In this document: in pieces, positions 52,344 to 61,246 of the stretch
Layout of the letters: each line of letters opens with the position of its first letter
Numbering within the stretch: the first letter of the stretch is position 1
From: Devosia sp. Root436
GTDB taxonomy: Bacteria; Pseudomonadota; Alphaproteobacteria; Rhizobiales; Devosiaceae
DNA length: 64,000 nt
Direction of reading: 5' to 3'
Assembly (NCBI RefSeq): GCF_001426345.1
Contig: NZ_LMEM01000014.1
Coordinates: 186,001-250,000, forward strand
The notes under the pieces: model-generated
The model's database searches: none
The model's input: only the letters and a program-made list of their open reading frames with translations
Told to the model about the DNA's origin: nothing
Made by a program: the position numbers and the translations under genes

Positions 52344-53066
52344 TTAGGGCCTATTGAGGCTCTGGTTAGAATTTGGAGAGAGAGTCTCGTCCGGCCGCGA
52401 GGACATCATGTAGCCAACGCCCCGCACGGTCTGGATCAGCGATGGCTGGTCCAGCAGGTCGATCTTCCTGCGCAGGTAGCGAATATAGACATCGACGATC
52501 TTGGTGCCGGGATCGTAGCCATAGTCCCAGACACTGTTCAGCAGCCGCTGGCGGCTCACCACCTTGTCGGCATTGGCCATGAGATAGGCCAGCAGCTCGA
52601 ATTCGCGGAGGGTCAAGTGCAGCGGCTCGCCCGCCTTGGTGACGCGATGGGCGGCGGTATCGAGCACCAGATCGCCGACACGGATCTGCCGGGCGTGATC
52701 GTGGCCGAGATTGCGGCGGCGCAGGGCGACGATGCGCGCCAGCAGCTCGTCGAAGGCGAATGGCTTGGTCAGGTAATCGTCCGCACCGCCCTTGAGGCCT
52801 TCGATCTTGTCCTGCAAGCTGTCCTTGGCGGTGAGCATCAGGACCGTGACCGGCACCTGCTCCTCGCGGATCACCCGGCACACTTCGAGACCATCCACAT
52901 AAGGCAGCATGCGGTCGAGGATAACCAGATCGAACTGGTCGGCACGAACGCGCTCGAGCCCGTCCCGCCCGTCGCGCTCCACGCTGACATGGTAACCCTC
53001 GGCCGACAGGCCGCGCTCGAGGAAGGCGGCAATGCGCCGGTCGTCTTCGATCACAAGTATCTTCAC
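52344..53066 (-). CDS. Two-component response regulator, OmpR/PhoB family
   Basis: A 240-aa regulator. The receiver domain has D8/D9, phospho-acceptor D51 (LVILDRMLPYVDG) and K101 (YLTKPFAFDEL). The C-terminal winged helix has LHLTLREFELLAYLMANADK, VVSRQRLLNSVWDY and VDVYIRYLRRKID. It is translationally coupled to the downstream-named kinase: its ATG overlaps the kinase... stop region by 4 nt, with the kinase gene lying upstream on this strand being read first. Confidence 0.93.
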   Translation of the reverse strand: MKILVIEDDRRIAAFLERGLSAEGYHVSVERDGRDGLERVRADQFDLVILDRMLPYVDGLEVCRVIREEQVPVTVLMLTAKDSLQDKIEGLKGGADDYLTKPFAFDELLARIVALRRRNLGHDHARQIRVGDLVLDTAAHRVTKAGEPLHLTLREFELLAYLMANADKVVSRQRLLNSVWDYGYDPGTKIVDVYIRYLRRKIDLLDQPSLIQTVRGVGYMMSSRPDETLSPNSNQSLNRP

Positions 53067-54481
53067 GGCAATGGCCCGGCATGGAGTGGCAACACGATGG
53101 TCAATGTGGCCCCGCCTCTATCGTCATTGGTCAATGTGATTGTTCCGGAATGTTGATCGACAATGCCCTTGGCGATGGCAAGACCGATGCCCAGCCCGGC
53201 GCCGGTGCTGCCGCTGCCACGGTAGAACCTGTCGAACACATGCGCCTCGTCCTCTTCGGACAGGCCGGAACCCTGGTCCGATATCCTGATTTCCGCGCCC
53301 GCTTCGGAGGCCGAGAGCGACGCTTTCACCGTGCTGCCCGGCGGCGAATGGTTGATGGCATTGTCGATGCCGATGATCAGCGCCTGTTTCAGCCGCCGCG
53401 CCTCCGCCGAAACCCAGACCCCTTTGTCGGGCATGGAAAGTTCGAGCACCACCTCGCGTGGCTCGGCAAGCGCCTCGGCATCGTCCACGGCGGCGGCCAG
53501 CAGATCCCCGAGCAGGACCGATGCCAGGCGCAGGGGGAGCGCTTCGCCCTCGAAACGCGCAAAGGCGATCAGGTCATCCAAGAGTTGCCCAAGCTCGGCA
53601 GCCTGGTCCTGGATGCGTTCGAGCGACCGGCGCTGCTCGTCCGGTCCCGCTTTGGGCAGCAGCGCCACATCGGCCTCGCCGCGCAGGATGGTCAGGGGCG
53701 TGCGCAGCTCGTGGCTGACATCGGCGAGGAATTGCCCCCGCCTGGCGTCGGTTTCGCGCAAGCGCCGATTGCTGTCCCGCAGCTCCTCGGCCCGGGCTTC
53801 ATAGGCCTGTGCCAGGGTGTCGGCGGCGGGCGAGGGCCTTCGCCACAGCACAAGAGCGGTGAGCGCGAGCAGGATCGCGCCGCTTGCAGCGACAAGGCTC
53901 CAGGCGATCAACGACTGCTGGCGGGCCATGGCAGCGGTCCGTCCGGCGGCGTCGATCCGCGCCTGGCCGCCACTGCGGGCGTCGTCGAGCAGGGCGGCAA
54001 ACTCGGTGGTGAGGCGAAAGTTTACCTCGCCCTCATAGACCGCCATGGCCTGTGCCGCCTGCTGGTCCCGATCGAGCACGATGGCGCGTGCGGCGGCCTG
54101 GTCGATGGCATGGTAAAGCTCGAGCATGCGGCGGGCGTTCTCGACGTCGCGCAAGCCATCCTGGGTTTCATCCCCGTCCGCCGCTATCGCGACCTGGGTC
54201 CGGGCCGCCTGGGCGAAGCCGACAAAGGCCCGCTCGACCGACAATCTGGCGCTGCGCAGATCGGCCTGCTGATCCCGGCCCAGCAGAAAAAACCGGGCAA
54301 GCTGGGCGGCATAGTCGGCAATGGCGGCATCGACATCCTGAATGCTGGACATTTCTGCCCATAATCCATTCACGCGAGCGGTACGCCTTGCGTCACTCGA
54401 CAGCGCCCAGCCCGCCAGGCCAAGCACGGCCAGCAGCCACACCGTATTTGCAAGGATCAGAACAAGCCTGCGCCGCCTCAA
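53063..54481 (-). CDS. Sensor histidine kinase
   Basis: A 472-aa membrane kinase. Two transmembrane helices (about 5-27 and 193-213) bracket a 165-residue helical periplasmic sensor (4HB-like). The HisKA domain has DVSHELRTPLTILRGEAD with H257, and the ATPase domain has N-box IIGIDNAINHSPPGS, G1 IRISDQGSGLSEED, and GAGLGIGLAIAKGIVDQHSG. It is transcribed before the OmpR-type regulator, with a 4-nt overlap. Its signal is unknown; divergent pseudoazurin and nearby PQQ-linked genes make redox or alcohol sensing possible. Confidence 0.92.
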   Translation of the reverse strand: MRRRRLVLILANTVWLLAVLGLAGWALSSDARRTARVNGLWAEMSSIQDVDAAIADYAAQLARFFLLGRDQQADLRSARLSVERAFVGFAQAARTQVAIAADGDETQDGLRDVENARRMLELYHAIDQAAARAIVLDRDQQAAQAMAVYEGEVNFRLTTEFAALLDDARSGGQARIDAAGRTAAMARQQSLIAWSLVAASGAILLALTALVLWRRPSPAADTLAQAYEARAEELRDSNRRLRETDARRGQFLADVSHELRTPLTILRGEADVALLPKAGPDEQRRSLERIQDQAAELGQLLDDLIAFARFEGEALPLRLASVLLGDLLAAAVDDAEALAEPREVVLELSMPDKGVWVSAEARRLKQALIIGIDNAINHSPPGSTVKASLSASEAGAEIRISDQGSGLSEEDEAHVFDRFYRGSGSTGAGLGIGLAIAKGIVDQHSGTITLTNDDRGGATLTIVLPLHAGPLP

Positions 54482-54534
54482 TTCAGTCCATCCCCTTGCG
54501 CGATCTCATGGAACTGCCGGTTTCCCTGTGCGTT

Positions 54535-54563
54535 TTGACACAGTCTTGGGTTTGCCAATAAGC
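54535..54563 (+). promoter_or_regulatory. Candidate sigma-70-type promoter upstream of pseudoazurin
   Basis: TTGACA (54535-54540), a perfect -35 consensus, is followed after 16-17 bp by AATAAG/ATAAGC as a weak -10. It is about 120 bp upstream of the pseudoazurin start. No FNR- or NnrR-like TTGAT-N4-ATCAA site was seen. Confidence 0.4.
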
Positions 54564-54686
54564 TAAATAAGCCCTCTTTCCCCGTGCCGCTTGTAGTTTG
54601 GTGGCACGCGGGCGCGCCGAATGCGACCCGACCTGTAAACCGCTGTGTGAAAATCCCGATCGGCTGATCACGTAGCAAGGAGACGT

Positions 54687-55127
54687 ATGTTGAAGTCCAT
54701 CTTTACCGTGGCGGCTGTCGCGGCTTTCAGTCTTGTCAGCTTTTCGGTTGGCGCCGCTGAGTTCGAAGTTCATATGCTCAACAAGGGCGAAGCGGGGAAC
54801 ATGGTTTTCGAACCGGCGTTTCTGCAGATCGCGCCCGGCGATACCGTGAAGTTTGTTCCCGTCGACAAGGGACACAATGCCGAAACCATCAAGGACATGA
54901 TCCCCGAAGGGGCCGAGCCTTTCAAGGGCAAGATCAACGAAGAGTTCAGCGTGACCTTCGATGTCGAGGGCGCCTACGCCTATAAGTGCCTGCCGCATTT
55001 CGCCATGGGCATGGTGGGCATGATCGTGGTGGGCGAGGCCCCAGCCAATCTTGACGCTCTCAAGGCCGCGCGGGTGCCGCCCAAGGTGGCCGACAAATTC
55101 GAAGAATTCTACAGCCAGATCCAGTAG
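54687..55127 (+). CDS. Pseudoazurin (blue copper electron carrier)
   Basis: A 146-aa periplasmic protein with a signal peptide (about 1-23, cleaved at VGAA-EF). The type-1 copper ligands are H63 (DKGHNAET), C101, H104 and M109 in [14 protein letters not shown], the pseudoazurin spacing. It carries electrons from the cytochrome chain or periplasmic dehydrogenases to acceptors such as nitrite reductase or peroxidase. No denitrification gene is in the window. It is monocistronic with its own terminator. Confidence 0.94.
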   Translation: MLKSIFTVAAVAAFSLVSFSVGAAEFEVHMLNKGEAGNMVFEPAFLQIAPGDTVKFVPVDKGHNAETIKDMIPEGAEPFKGKINEEFSVTFDVEGAYAYKCLPHFAMGMVGMIVVGEAPANLDALKAARVPPKVADKFEEFYSQIQ

Positions 55128-55146
55128 CGCTCGCCGCTCGGGTTTG

Positions 55147-55180
55147 AACCGGCAGTGCCTGGCACTGCCGGTTTTGTTTT
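55147..55180 (+). terminator. Rho-independent terminator after pseudoazurin
   Basis: A long palindrome (ACCGGCAGTGCC and GGCACTGCCGGT) followed by TTTGTTTT, starting 20 bp after the stop. Confidence 0.88.
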
Positions 55181-55218
55181 GCCTGGAGCCGAGCGTATCT
55201 AAAGGATCGCGACGCGCT

Positions 55219-56031
55219 TTAGTCACGCTTGACGTGGCGGATGGCGCCGGCCTGGGGGTTGTAGCCATGGGCTGCCAGCAGGAATGCAACGGTTGCAAAA
55301 CCAACGACCACGGCAAGAGACACCCAGTTGACCTGCCCATAGGCGGCATAGCGCATCAACTCGACGGCATGGGTGAAGGGGTTGGCCAGCGACAGGTAGT
55401 AGATAGGCTCCGCCCCCGCCTCGCGCAGTTTCCATAGCGGATAGAGGGCCGAGGACAGGAAGAACATCGGAAACACCACGAAGTTCATCATACCCGCGAA
55501 ATTCTCGATCTTGGGCGTATAGACCGACACCAGCAGTCCGATGGCGCCGAGCATGAGGCCAGACAGGACGACGGCCGGCAGCACGGCAAGTTCGCCCCAG
55601 GGCGGAAAATGATAGCCGAACAGGCGCGCGAGGATCAGGAAGGCATAGACCTGCAGCACCGACAGGATGGTGGCGCCCATGATCTTGGCGAACAGCAGGA
55701 AGCCCCGCGGGAGCGGTGACACCAGCATGACCCGCATGACGCCGGCTTCCCGGTCATAGACCATGGACAGTGCCGACTGCATGCACTGGAACAGCACCAC
55801 AATGCCCGCGAGGCCCGGAAGGATATACTCCTGATACGGCGTATAGGTCCGGTAGGGCTCGACGATCGACACCCCCAGCAGATCGTGCAGCCCGGTCGCA
55901 AAGACCACCAGCCAGAGTGCAGGCCGCACCAGCGCGGAAAGCAGTCGCTCGGTCTGGCGCATGAACTTTGCCACCTCGCGCCAGGCGATGGCGTAAAGCC
56001 CCAGCCACATATGGGCGAGCGTTATTGGCAT
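55219..56031 (-). CDS. ABC-2 type permease of the PQQ-alcohol-oxidation-associated transporter (PedC-like)
   Basis: A 270-aa ABC-2 membrane protein with six helices: AIAWREVAKFMRQTERLLSA, VYDREAGVMRVMLVSPLPRG, MNFVVFPMFFLSSALYPLW and LANPFTHAVELMRYAAYGQV. It resembles the permease of the three-gene ABC system beside PQQ-dependent alcohol dehydrogenase genes. The putative ATPase partner is at 61247-62014 on the other strand. Its start overlaps the substrate-binding gene by 10 bp. Confidence 0.83.
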   Translation of the reverse strand: MPITLAHMWLGLYAIAWREVAKFMRQTERLLSALVRPALWLVVFATGLHDLLGVSIVEPYRTYTPYQEYILPGLAGIVVLFQCMQSALSMVYDREAGVMRVMLVSPLPRGFLLFAKIMGATILSVLQVYAFLILARLFGYHFPPWGELAVLPAVVLSGLMLGAIGLLVSVYTPKIENFAGMMNFVVFPMFFLSSALYPLWKLREAGAEPIYYLSLANPFTHAVELMRYAAYGQVNWVSLAVVVGFATVAFLLAAHGYNPQAGAIRHVKRD

Positions 56032-57188
56032 TGATGTTCGGGCTGGTCGGTGCCCAGCGTGTCGAGGGTCGTCGTCTGATGCAGGAACCCTTCGAGAGGC
56101 GCCTCGGCAATGACGGCGTTATGGGTGGCCAGCACGATGGGCATGCGCATTTGCCCGTCCCACTCGCGGAAATTGAGCTGGACGCCCTTGGCGCCATCCA
56201 TGCGCAGGCGGCTGCCGCGCAGATAGGCGGCAATGTCGGCCGGGTCGTCCGAACGCGCCTTGGCATAGGCGGTGACGATGGACTTGGCCGCCATCCAGGT
56301 CGACCAGTCCTGCCCCGTCATGCGGCGCCCATCGGTCAATTCCTCGAAGCGCACCGTGACCTGGGTCGAGCCGTCCCGGTCCCACGACCATTGCCACTCG
56401 CTGGCGACCAGCCCGGTCGATCCCACCACCGGACGTGGCAGCTGGGTGTCATAGGGCAGGTAGCGGGCATATTCGCCTTCGCTGTCGGCGATGTAGATGA
56501 TGTCATAGTCGGCGCCGCCGGTAATCAGCTGCGTGTTATTGGCCTCGCGGTTGGCGGGGTCGGTGGAGAGGGTGAACTGACGCTCGTCGACGATGTCGAG
56601 CCGCAGCCGTTCGGCAGAAGCGCGAAAGGACGCCGCTATTTCGGCGTCGCGCTCGTGCGGGCCCACCAGCATGAGGATGCGGGTCCAGTTTCGCGTGCGC
56701 AGCAGTTGCACCAGGGCATCCGCATTCATGCGGTCCGAGGCGGCGGTGTGCAGCAGGTTTGGATAGCAGCGGGTCCGCAGATAGTCCTGCGGCGCCGTTG
56801 CATTGACCAGGGTGACCGGCAGCTCGGTCGCGGCCGCCGCCACCTGGTCCACGAGGTCCGCCGGCAGGTCGAGGATGACGAAATGCTCGCCCTTGGCCAC
56901 CATGTCATTGAGCGTGGCGATCAGCCCAGGCGCATCGGCAGCCTCGACGTGATCGAGCGAGACGGTCTGCCCCACTGCGTCGGAGACGACCGCCAGATCG
57001 TCCACGCCCATGATTGCGCCGTCGATGGGATTGCCCCCCGGCGCAATCTCGATGCGCGTATAGACGATATCGGGATGATAGCGGGCGTCGTCGGTGAGGC
57101 CGAGATAGCCGATGGTCACCTCGGCCGCCGCGGCGGTGCCGGTCAGCAATCCCAGGGTCAGTGCCGCTGTACCCAGGAACCTAGTCAT
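56022..57188 (-). CDS. Periplasmic binding protein of the PQQ-alcohol-oxidation-associated ABC system (PedB-like)
   Basis: A 388-aa protein with a signal peptide (about 1-21) and a leucine/amide-binding-like fold: EVTIGYLGLTDDARYHPD, FVILDLPADLVDQVAAAATE, ILMLVGPHERDAEIAASFRA, and RMTGQDWSTWMAAKSIVTAY. This divergent family is found with PQQ-dependent dehydrogenase clusters; it seems unusual for an importer since its permease is ABC-2 (exporter type). Overlaps neighbours by 8-10 bp at both ends, so it is in an operon. Confidence 0.83.
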   Translation of the reverse strand: MTRFLGTAALTLGLLTGTAAAAEVTIGYLGLTDDARYHPDIVYTRIEIAPGGNPIDGAIMGVDDLAVVSDAVGQTVSLDHVEAADAPGLIATLNDMVAKGEHFVILDLPADLVDQVAAAATELPVTLVNATAPQDYLRTRCYPNLLHTAASDRMNADALVQLLRTRNWTRILMLVGPHERDAEIAASFRASAERLRLDIVDERQFTLSTDPANREANNTQLITGGADYDIIYIADSEGEYARYLPYDTQLPRPVVGSTGLVASEWQWSWDRDGSTQVTVRFEELTDGRRMTGQDWSTWMAAKSIVTAYAKARSDDPADIAAYLRGSRLRMDGAKGVQLNFREWDGQMRMPIVLATHNAVIAEAPLEGFLHQTTTLDTLGTDQPEHQCQ

Positions 57189-58167
57189 CGATCACCACCG
57201 AATGCGGCACGCGCCCGACAGGAATGGACTGGATGGCCGACATGCTGGCCATATCGACCACCGTGATGTCGTCAGACAGGCCATTGGCCACATAGGCCCG
57301 CGTCTCGTCGCTTGAGAGATCGACCGACCAGGCGCGCTTGCCGACGAGTACATATTTCAGCACCTCGTGGGTGGCGGCATCGATGATCGCGATGTGATTG
57401 GCGCGCCCCAGGCTCAGCAGCACCTTGCTGCCATCCTTGGTGATCGCCATGCCGACCGGGGTGACATCTTCCTCGCGGAAGCCAGGCGGCACGAAGATGA
57501 GGCTGTCGCGCTTGATTTCGTTGGTCGCCGTGTCGATCACGTATATTTCGCTCGACAGTTCGCAACTGACCCAGAGCTCGCTGCCATCGGGAGTCAGCAT
57601 AAATCGCCTCGGGCGGGTGCCGACCAGGATATTCTTGGTCACGGCTCCGCTTGCCACATCCACCACATGGACCATGTCGGCCACCTCGGAAGTGACATAG
57701 GCCGTCTTGCCATCGGGCATCACCAAAACACCCTCCGGCTCTGCCCCGGTGGGGATATCCATCACCGATAGACGGCTCGCCATGTCGATCACTTCGAGGC
57801 GGGAGTCTTCTTCGTTGGAGACGAAGATCTGCGTTTCGTCCGGTGAAAAGGCGAACACTTCCGGGCTTGGCCCGGTGGGGATGCTGTCCACCACTTCCAA
57901 TGTCGCCACATCGATCACGTCGATGACGTCGTCATCGCCACAGGCGACATAGAGCAGGGTCTTGTCTGCATTGAAGTGCATGTCGCGCGGCCGGCGCGAC
58001 GTCTCGATCCGCTTGACGATGCTGTAGTCGGCATCGAGCACCACGACCTCGTGGCTCTTTTCATTGGACACGAAGATCAGGCCCGTCCCGGCAGCCGCGG
58101 CTACCGTAACGGACAGGCATAGGGAGGCCAGCGCCAAGGCGCCTGCGAATATCCGTTTCATGGTCAT
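57181..58167 (-). CDS. YVTN-type beta-propeller protein (PQQ-catabolism-associated)
   Basis: A 328-aa secreted protein: signal peptide (about 1-26, ending VTVAAAAG), then a seven-bladed propeller made of repeats such as LIFVSNEKSHEVVVLDADY, LLYVACGDDDVIDVIDVA, IFVSNEEDSRLEVIDMASR and AYVANGLSDDITVVDMAS. Such propellers accompany PQQ-linked alcohol oxidation loci; the molecular role is not established. The ATG at 58167 overlaps the upstream stop (ATGA); ATG at 58161 is possible. Confidence 0.87.
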   Translation of the reverse strand: MTMKRIFAGALALASLCLSVTVAAAAGTGLIFVSNEKSHEVVVLDADYSIVKRIETSRRPRDMHFNADKTLLYVACGDDDVIDVIDVATLEVVDSIPTGPSPEVFAFSPDETQIFVSNEEDSRLEVIDMASRLSVMDIPTGAEPEGVLVMPDGKTAYVTSEVADMVHVVDVASGAVTKNILVGTRPRRFMLTPDGSELWVSCELSSEIYVIDTATNEIKRDSLIFVPPGFREEDVTPVGMAITKDGSKVLLSLGRANHIAIIDAATHEVLKYVLVGKRAWSVDLSSDETRAYVANGLSDDITVVDMASMSAIQSIPVGRVPHSVVIDD

Positions 58168-58589
58168 TTCACGATAAACGTGCCGGCCAGGCCACGGGTT
58201 TCATAGCCATCGGCCCAGAACTTGTATTCGCCGGGACGAATAGGCACGAACCAGATGTCGATCGTGCCCTCGTCGTCGAACTCGACGCTGTAGAGGCCAT
58301 AGGGCGTAATTTCGAGGTCATTAACGATCACCTGGTTGATCCAGGAGTTGCGGAACAGCTCGGGCGCGACCACGGCGAGTTCCTCGCCGCCATCATGCAC
58401 GATGCGCAAACGGTAGTATTTGCCGGTTTCGAGTTCGAAGCTGGTTTCCGAGAATGTCAGATTGGCACTGTCGATCGTAAGGTCGGGCAGGCGCGTTGCA
58501 TTCGCTGCCAGATTGCCCTCCGCCATGGCCGGCGTGGCCAGCGCCGCCAAAATCATTGCCCCCGCCCAAATGCGCTTCAGACCCAACAT
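58164..58589 (-). CDS. Cupredoxin-like periplasmic protein lacking copper ligands
   Basis: A 141-aa protein with a signal peptide (about 1-24, ending TPAMAEG). The rest looks like a small beta-barrel of cupredoxin type (YYRLRIVHDGGEELAVVAPE; IDIWFVPIRPGEYKFWADG; RGLAGTFIVK). It has no cysteine in the mature part and only one histidine, so no type-1 copper site is possible. First gene of the propeller/PedB/PedC-like operon; its role is unknown. The ATG at 58589 gives a normal signal peptide. Confidence 0.65.
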   Translation of the reverse strand: MLGLKRIWAGAMILAALATPAMAEGNLAANATRLPDLTIDSANLTFSETSFELETGKYYRLRIVHDGGEELAVVAPELFRNSWINQVIVNDLEITPYGLYSVEFDDEGTIDIWFVPIRPGEYKFWADGYETRGLAGTFIVK

Positions 58590-58751
58590 GCAATCTCCTG
58601 TACCGGCGTTCCGGTTTACGCTCAAATAAACTGCGGTACTGTGTTGGCTGGTTTGGCGCCCCGCAATCGTTGAGCCTCAATATCTTACATTGCGTTCGCC
58701 GATGAGCTTGGGTGATAGCGGTACGGTTCAATCGAATGGAGGGGAGGCCAA

Positions 58752-59741
58752 ATGCGCCTTTTTGCAAAATTGTGGCTCGCGGCTTTGGCGACACTTGTGG
58801 CGGCGCCGGCCTGGGCCCAGCATGGCGGGGCCAATACGCTTGTCGTCGGTGTGCAGGAATCGGGCACCGTGCAGTGGGAAATCGAAACCATCGTGGCCAA
58901 TGGGCTGGCCAGCAAGCATGGGTTGGAGCTGGAAATACGGCCTTTGGCCGACAGCCGCGCCGGGCAGATCGCCCTGCAGGCGGGCGAAGTGGATGTCATC
59001 CTGTCCGACTTCGTTTGGGTGACCATTCAGCGCAGCCAGGGCAACAAGGTGACCATGGTGCCGCACTCGCTTGCCGTGGGTGGCCTGATGGTCGCCCCCG
59101 ACAGCGGCATTACCAAGGTCGAAGACCTCAAGGGCAAGCGAATCGCGGTGGCGGGCGGCCCGGTGGACAAGAGCTGGGTAACCCTTCAGGCCTATTATAA
59201 CAGCGTCACCGGCGCCAAGCTGGTGGACGACGTTTCAGCCAATTATGGCGCCCCCCCGCTGGTCAACGAATTGCTGGCCAATGGCGGCACCGATGCGGCG
59301 CTGAACTTCTGGCAGTGGAATGCGCGGGCAAAGGTGGCCGGCGCCATCGAACTGCTGTCGGTGGCCGACATGCTGTCGGCGCTGGGCGTCTCCGAGCAGC
59401 CGCCATTGCTGGGCTGGACCTTCACCGACGAAACCGCCAAGAACAAGAAGGCAGCCATCGTGGCCTTCCTTGATGCCTCGTTCGAGGCCAAGGACCTGCT
59501 GCTCAATGACGACAGCGCCTGGCCCCCGCTCCAAAGCCTGATGGGGGCCGAGGGCGACGACGCGCTGTTTGCCCAATTGCGCGACGACTATCGCGCCGGC
59601 ATCGTCACGGGCTACAATCCCACCAAGATGGGCGCGGCCAAGGAGGCATTCGCCCTGATGGCCGAATATGGTGGTTCCGAACTGGTTGGCGAAGACTCCA
59701 AGCTGGATCCGGGCACCTTCTGGCGGGGATACCGCAAATAG
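58752..59741 (+). CDS. ABC transporter substrate-binding protein (NMT1/SsuA-like)
   Basis: A 329-aa protein with signal peptide (about 1-22, ending AWAQ) and a nitrate/sulfonate/taurine-like fold: TLVVGVQESGTVQWEIETIV, GQIALQAGEVDVILSDFVWV, KVEDLKGKRIAVAGGP. It opens a second ABC operon divergent from the propeller group, and is followed by its permease and ATPase. Substrate unknown; alcohol- or PQQ-linked small molecules are possible from context. Confidence 0.87.
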   Translation: MRLFAKLWLAALATLVAAPAWAQHGGANTLVVGVQESGTVQWEIETIVANGLASKHGLELEIRPLADSRAGQIALQAGEVDVILSDFVWVTIQRSQGNKVTMVPHSLAVGGLMVAPDSGITKVEDLKGKRIAVAGGPVDKSWVTLQAYYNSVTGAKLVDDVSANYGAPPLVNELLANGGTDAALNFWQWNARAKVAGAIELLSVADMLSALGVSEQPPLLGWTFTDETAKNKKAAIVAFLDASFEAKDLLLNDDSAWPPLQSLMGAEGDDALFAQLRDDYRAGIVTGYNPTKMGAAKEAFALMAEYGGSELVGEDSKLDPGTFWRGYRK

Positions 59742-59806
59742 CCTCGAACGACGGTTCAGAACATCGCATTTCAAGCGCGTGGCGGCCTCGTGCCGGCGCG
59801 CTGGAA

Positions 59807-60535
59807 GTGTTGTCCCTGCCTTTGCTGCTGACCATCTGGCAGGTGCTGTCCATGATCATCGTCAATCGCCTGTTCCCGTCGCCGATCATGGTGGCGCAGG
59901 TGATGTGGGACGCCGCGACCGAGGGGCGCCTCCTGGGCGACCTGGGCAAAACGCTGTGGCGCGCAGCCATGTCCTTTGTCATTGCCATGGCATTGGGCAC
60001 GGCGATCGGCATCGCCTTCGGCCGGGTCCGCTGGGTCGATCGGCTGTTCTCGGGCTGGCTGCTGGTGGGGCTGAACCTGCCGGCCATCGTCATCGCCATC
60101 GTGCTCTATATCTGGCTGGGGCTGAACGAGTTGTCGCTCATTCTTGCCGTCATCCTGAACAAGGTGCCGCTGGTCATCGCGACGGTACGCGAGGGCGTCC
60201 GCAGCTTCTCCGACGATCTGGACGAGCTGGGGACCGTTTTCCGCATGTCGGCGCTGCGGCGATTGCGGCTGATCTTCATCCCGCAACTGACCCCGTTCGT
60301 GCTGGCGGCGGCGCGCACCGGGCTCTCCCTCATCTGGAAGATCGTGCTGGTTTTCGAGGTGCTGGGCAGCGATGGCGGCATCGGCTACCGCATCAGCATC
60401 ATGTTCCAGTTTTTCAACATTTCGGGCATCCTGGCCTATACGACCGCCTTCATCCTGGTTGTCCTGGCCTTTGAATACGGCATCATGCGGCCGCTCGAGC
60501 GACGGATATTGAGATGGCGACCGGTCCGGAATTGA
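59807..60535 (+). CDS. ABC transporter permease (SsuC/TauC-like)
   Basis: A 242-aa protein with five or six transmembrane helices and the EAA loop (DELGTVFRMSALRRLRLIFI). The start is uncertain: GTG at 59807 begins inside a conserved-looking stretch and the frame stays open upstream to the binding-protein stop (GSEHRISSAWRPRAGALE), with no ATG. A non-standard start between 59744 and 59807 is therefore possible. It overlaps the ATPase gene by 22 bp. Confidence 0.88.
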   Translation: MLSLPLLLTIWQVLSMIIVNRLFPSPIMVAQVMWDAATEGRLLGDLGKTLWRAAMSFVIAMALGTAIGIAFGRVRWVDRLFSGWLLVGLNLPAIVIAIVLYIWLGLNELSLILAVILNKVPLVIATVREGVRSFSDDLDELGTVFRMSALRRLRLIFIPQLTPFVLAAARTGLSLIWKIVLVFEVLGSDGGIGYRISIMFQFFNISGILAYTTAFILVVLAFEYGIMRPLERRILRWRPVRN

Positions 60536-61245
60536 AGATCGACATCGCCGAAAAGCGTTTTCCGGGCGCGCCGGACGCGCTTTTTGCCGGACTGCGACTG
60601 GACATTGCGCCGTCGAGCGTGGTGGCGCTTGTCGGCCCTTCGGGCATCGGCAAATCGACATTACTGCGCATGATTGCCGGCATCGATACCGATTTTTCCG
60701 GCAGCGTCGAGATCGGTGGCCAGGCCGCCAGGGCCGCGCCCACGCCCGGTTTTGTCTTCCAGGACCCCCGCCTGCTGCCCTGGTTGACGGCCATCGACAA
60801 CATTCGCGCCGCCGATCCCGATTGCACCCACGAACAAGCGATGGAGGTTCTGGGGCGGGTGGGGCTGGCCGGCGCCGGCGCGCTTTACCCCTACCAGTTG
60901 TCGGGCGGCATGCAGCGTCGCGTTGCGCTGGCGCGGGCGCTGGTGGTCAATGCGCGGCTTTTGCTGCTCGACGAACCTTTCGTATCGCTCGACCGGACGC
61001 TGGTGGGTGAAATTCACGCACTCTTCGCGCGGCTGGTAGCGGAAAGCCGGCCCACCGTGGTTTTCGTTTCCCATCTCACCGAGGATGCCGCGGCGCTGGC
61101 GGATCGGGCCGTCCTGCTCGGCCATCGCCCGGCGTGCATAGTGGCCGATATGTCGCTGCCCATTGCCGGCGCGGAACGCGACCAGGCGACCCTTGAACGC
61201 TACCGGGCCATGCTGGACGGCGCCCTGGAAAGCGACGGAGACTAG
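60514..61245 (+). CDS. ABC transporter ATP-binding protein (SsuB/TauB-like)
   Basis: A 243-aa ATPase: Walker A GPSGIGKSTLLRMIAG, Q-loop FVFQDPRLLPWLTAIDN, signature LSGGMQRRVALARALVV, Walker B LLLLDEPFVSLD, H-loop VVFVSHLTEDAAALAD. It belongs with the binding protein at 58752 and the permease at 59807. It is followed after 1 bp by the second ATPase gene. Confidence 0.93.
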   Translation: MATGPELKIDIAEKRFPGAPDALFAGLRLDIAPSSVVALVGPSGIGKSTLLRMIAGIDTDFSGSVEIGGQAARAAPTPGFVFQDPRLLPWLTAIDNIRAADPDCTHEQAMEVLGRVGLAGAGALYPYQLSGGMQRRVALARALVVNARLLLLDEPFVSLDRTLVGEIHALFARLVAESRPTVVFVSHLTEDAAALADRAVLLGHRPACIVADMSLPIAGAERDQATLERYRAMLDGALESDGD

Positions 61246-61246
61246 A

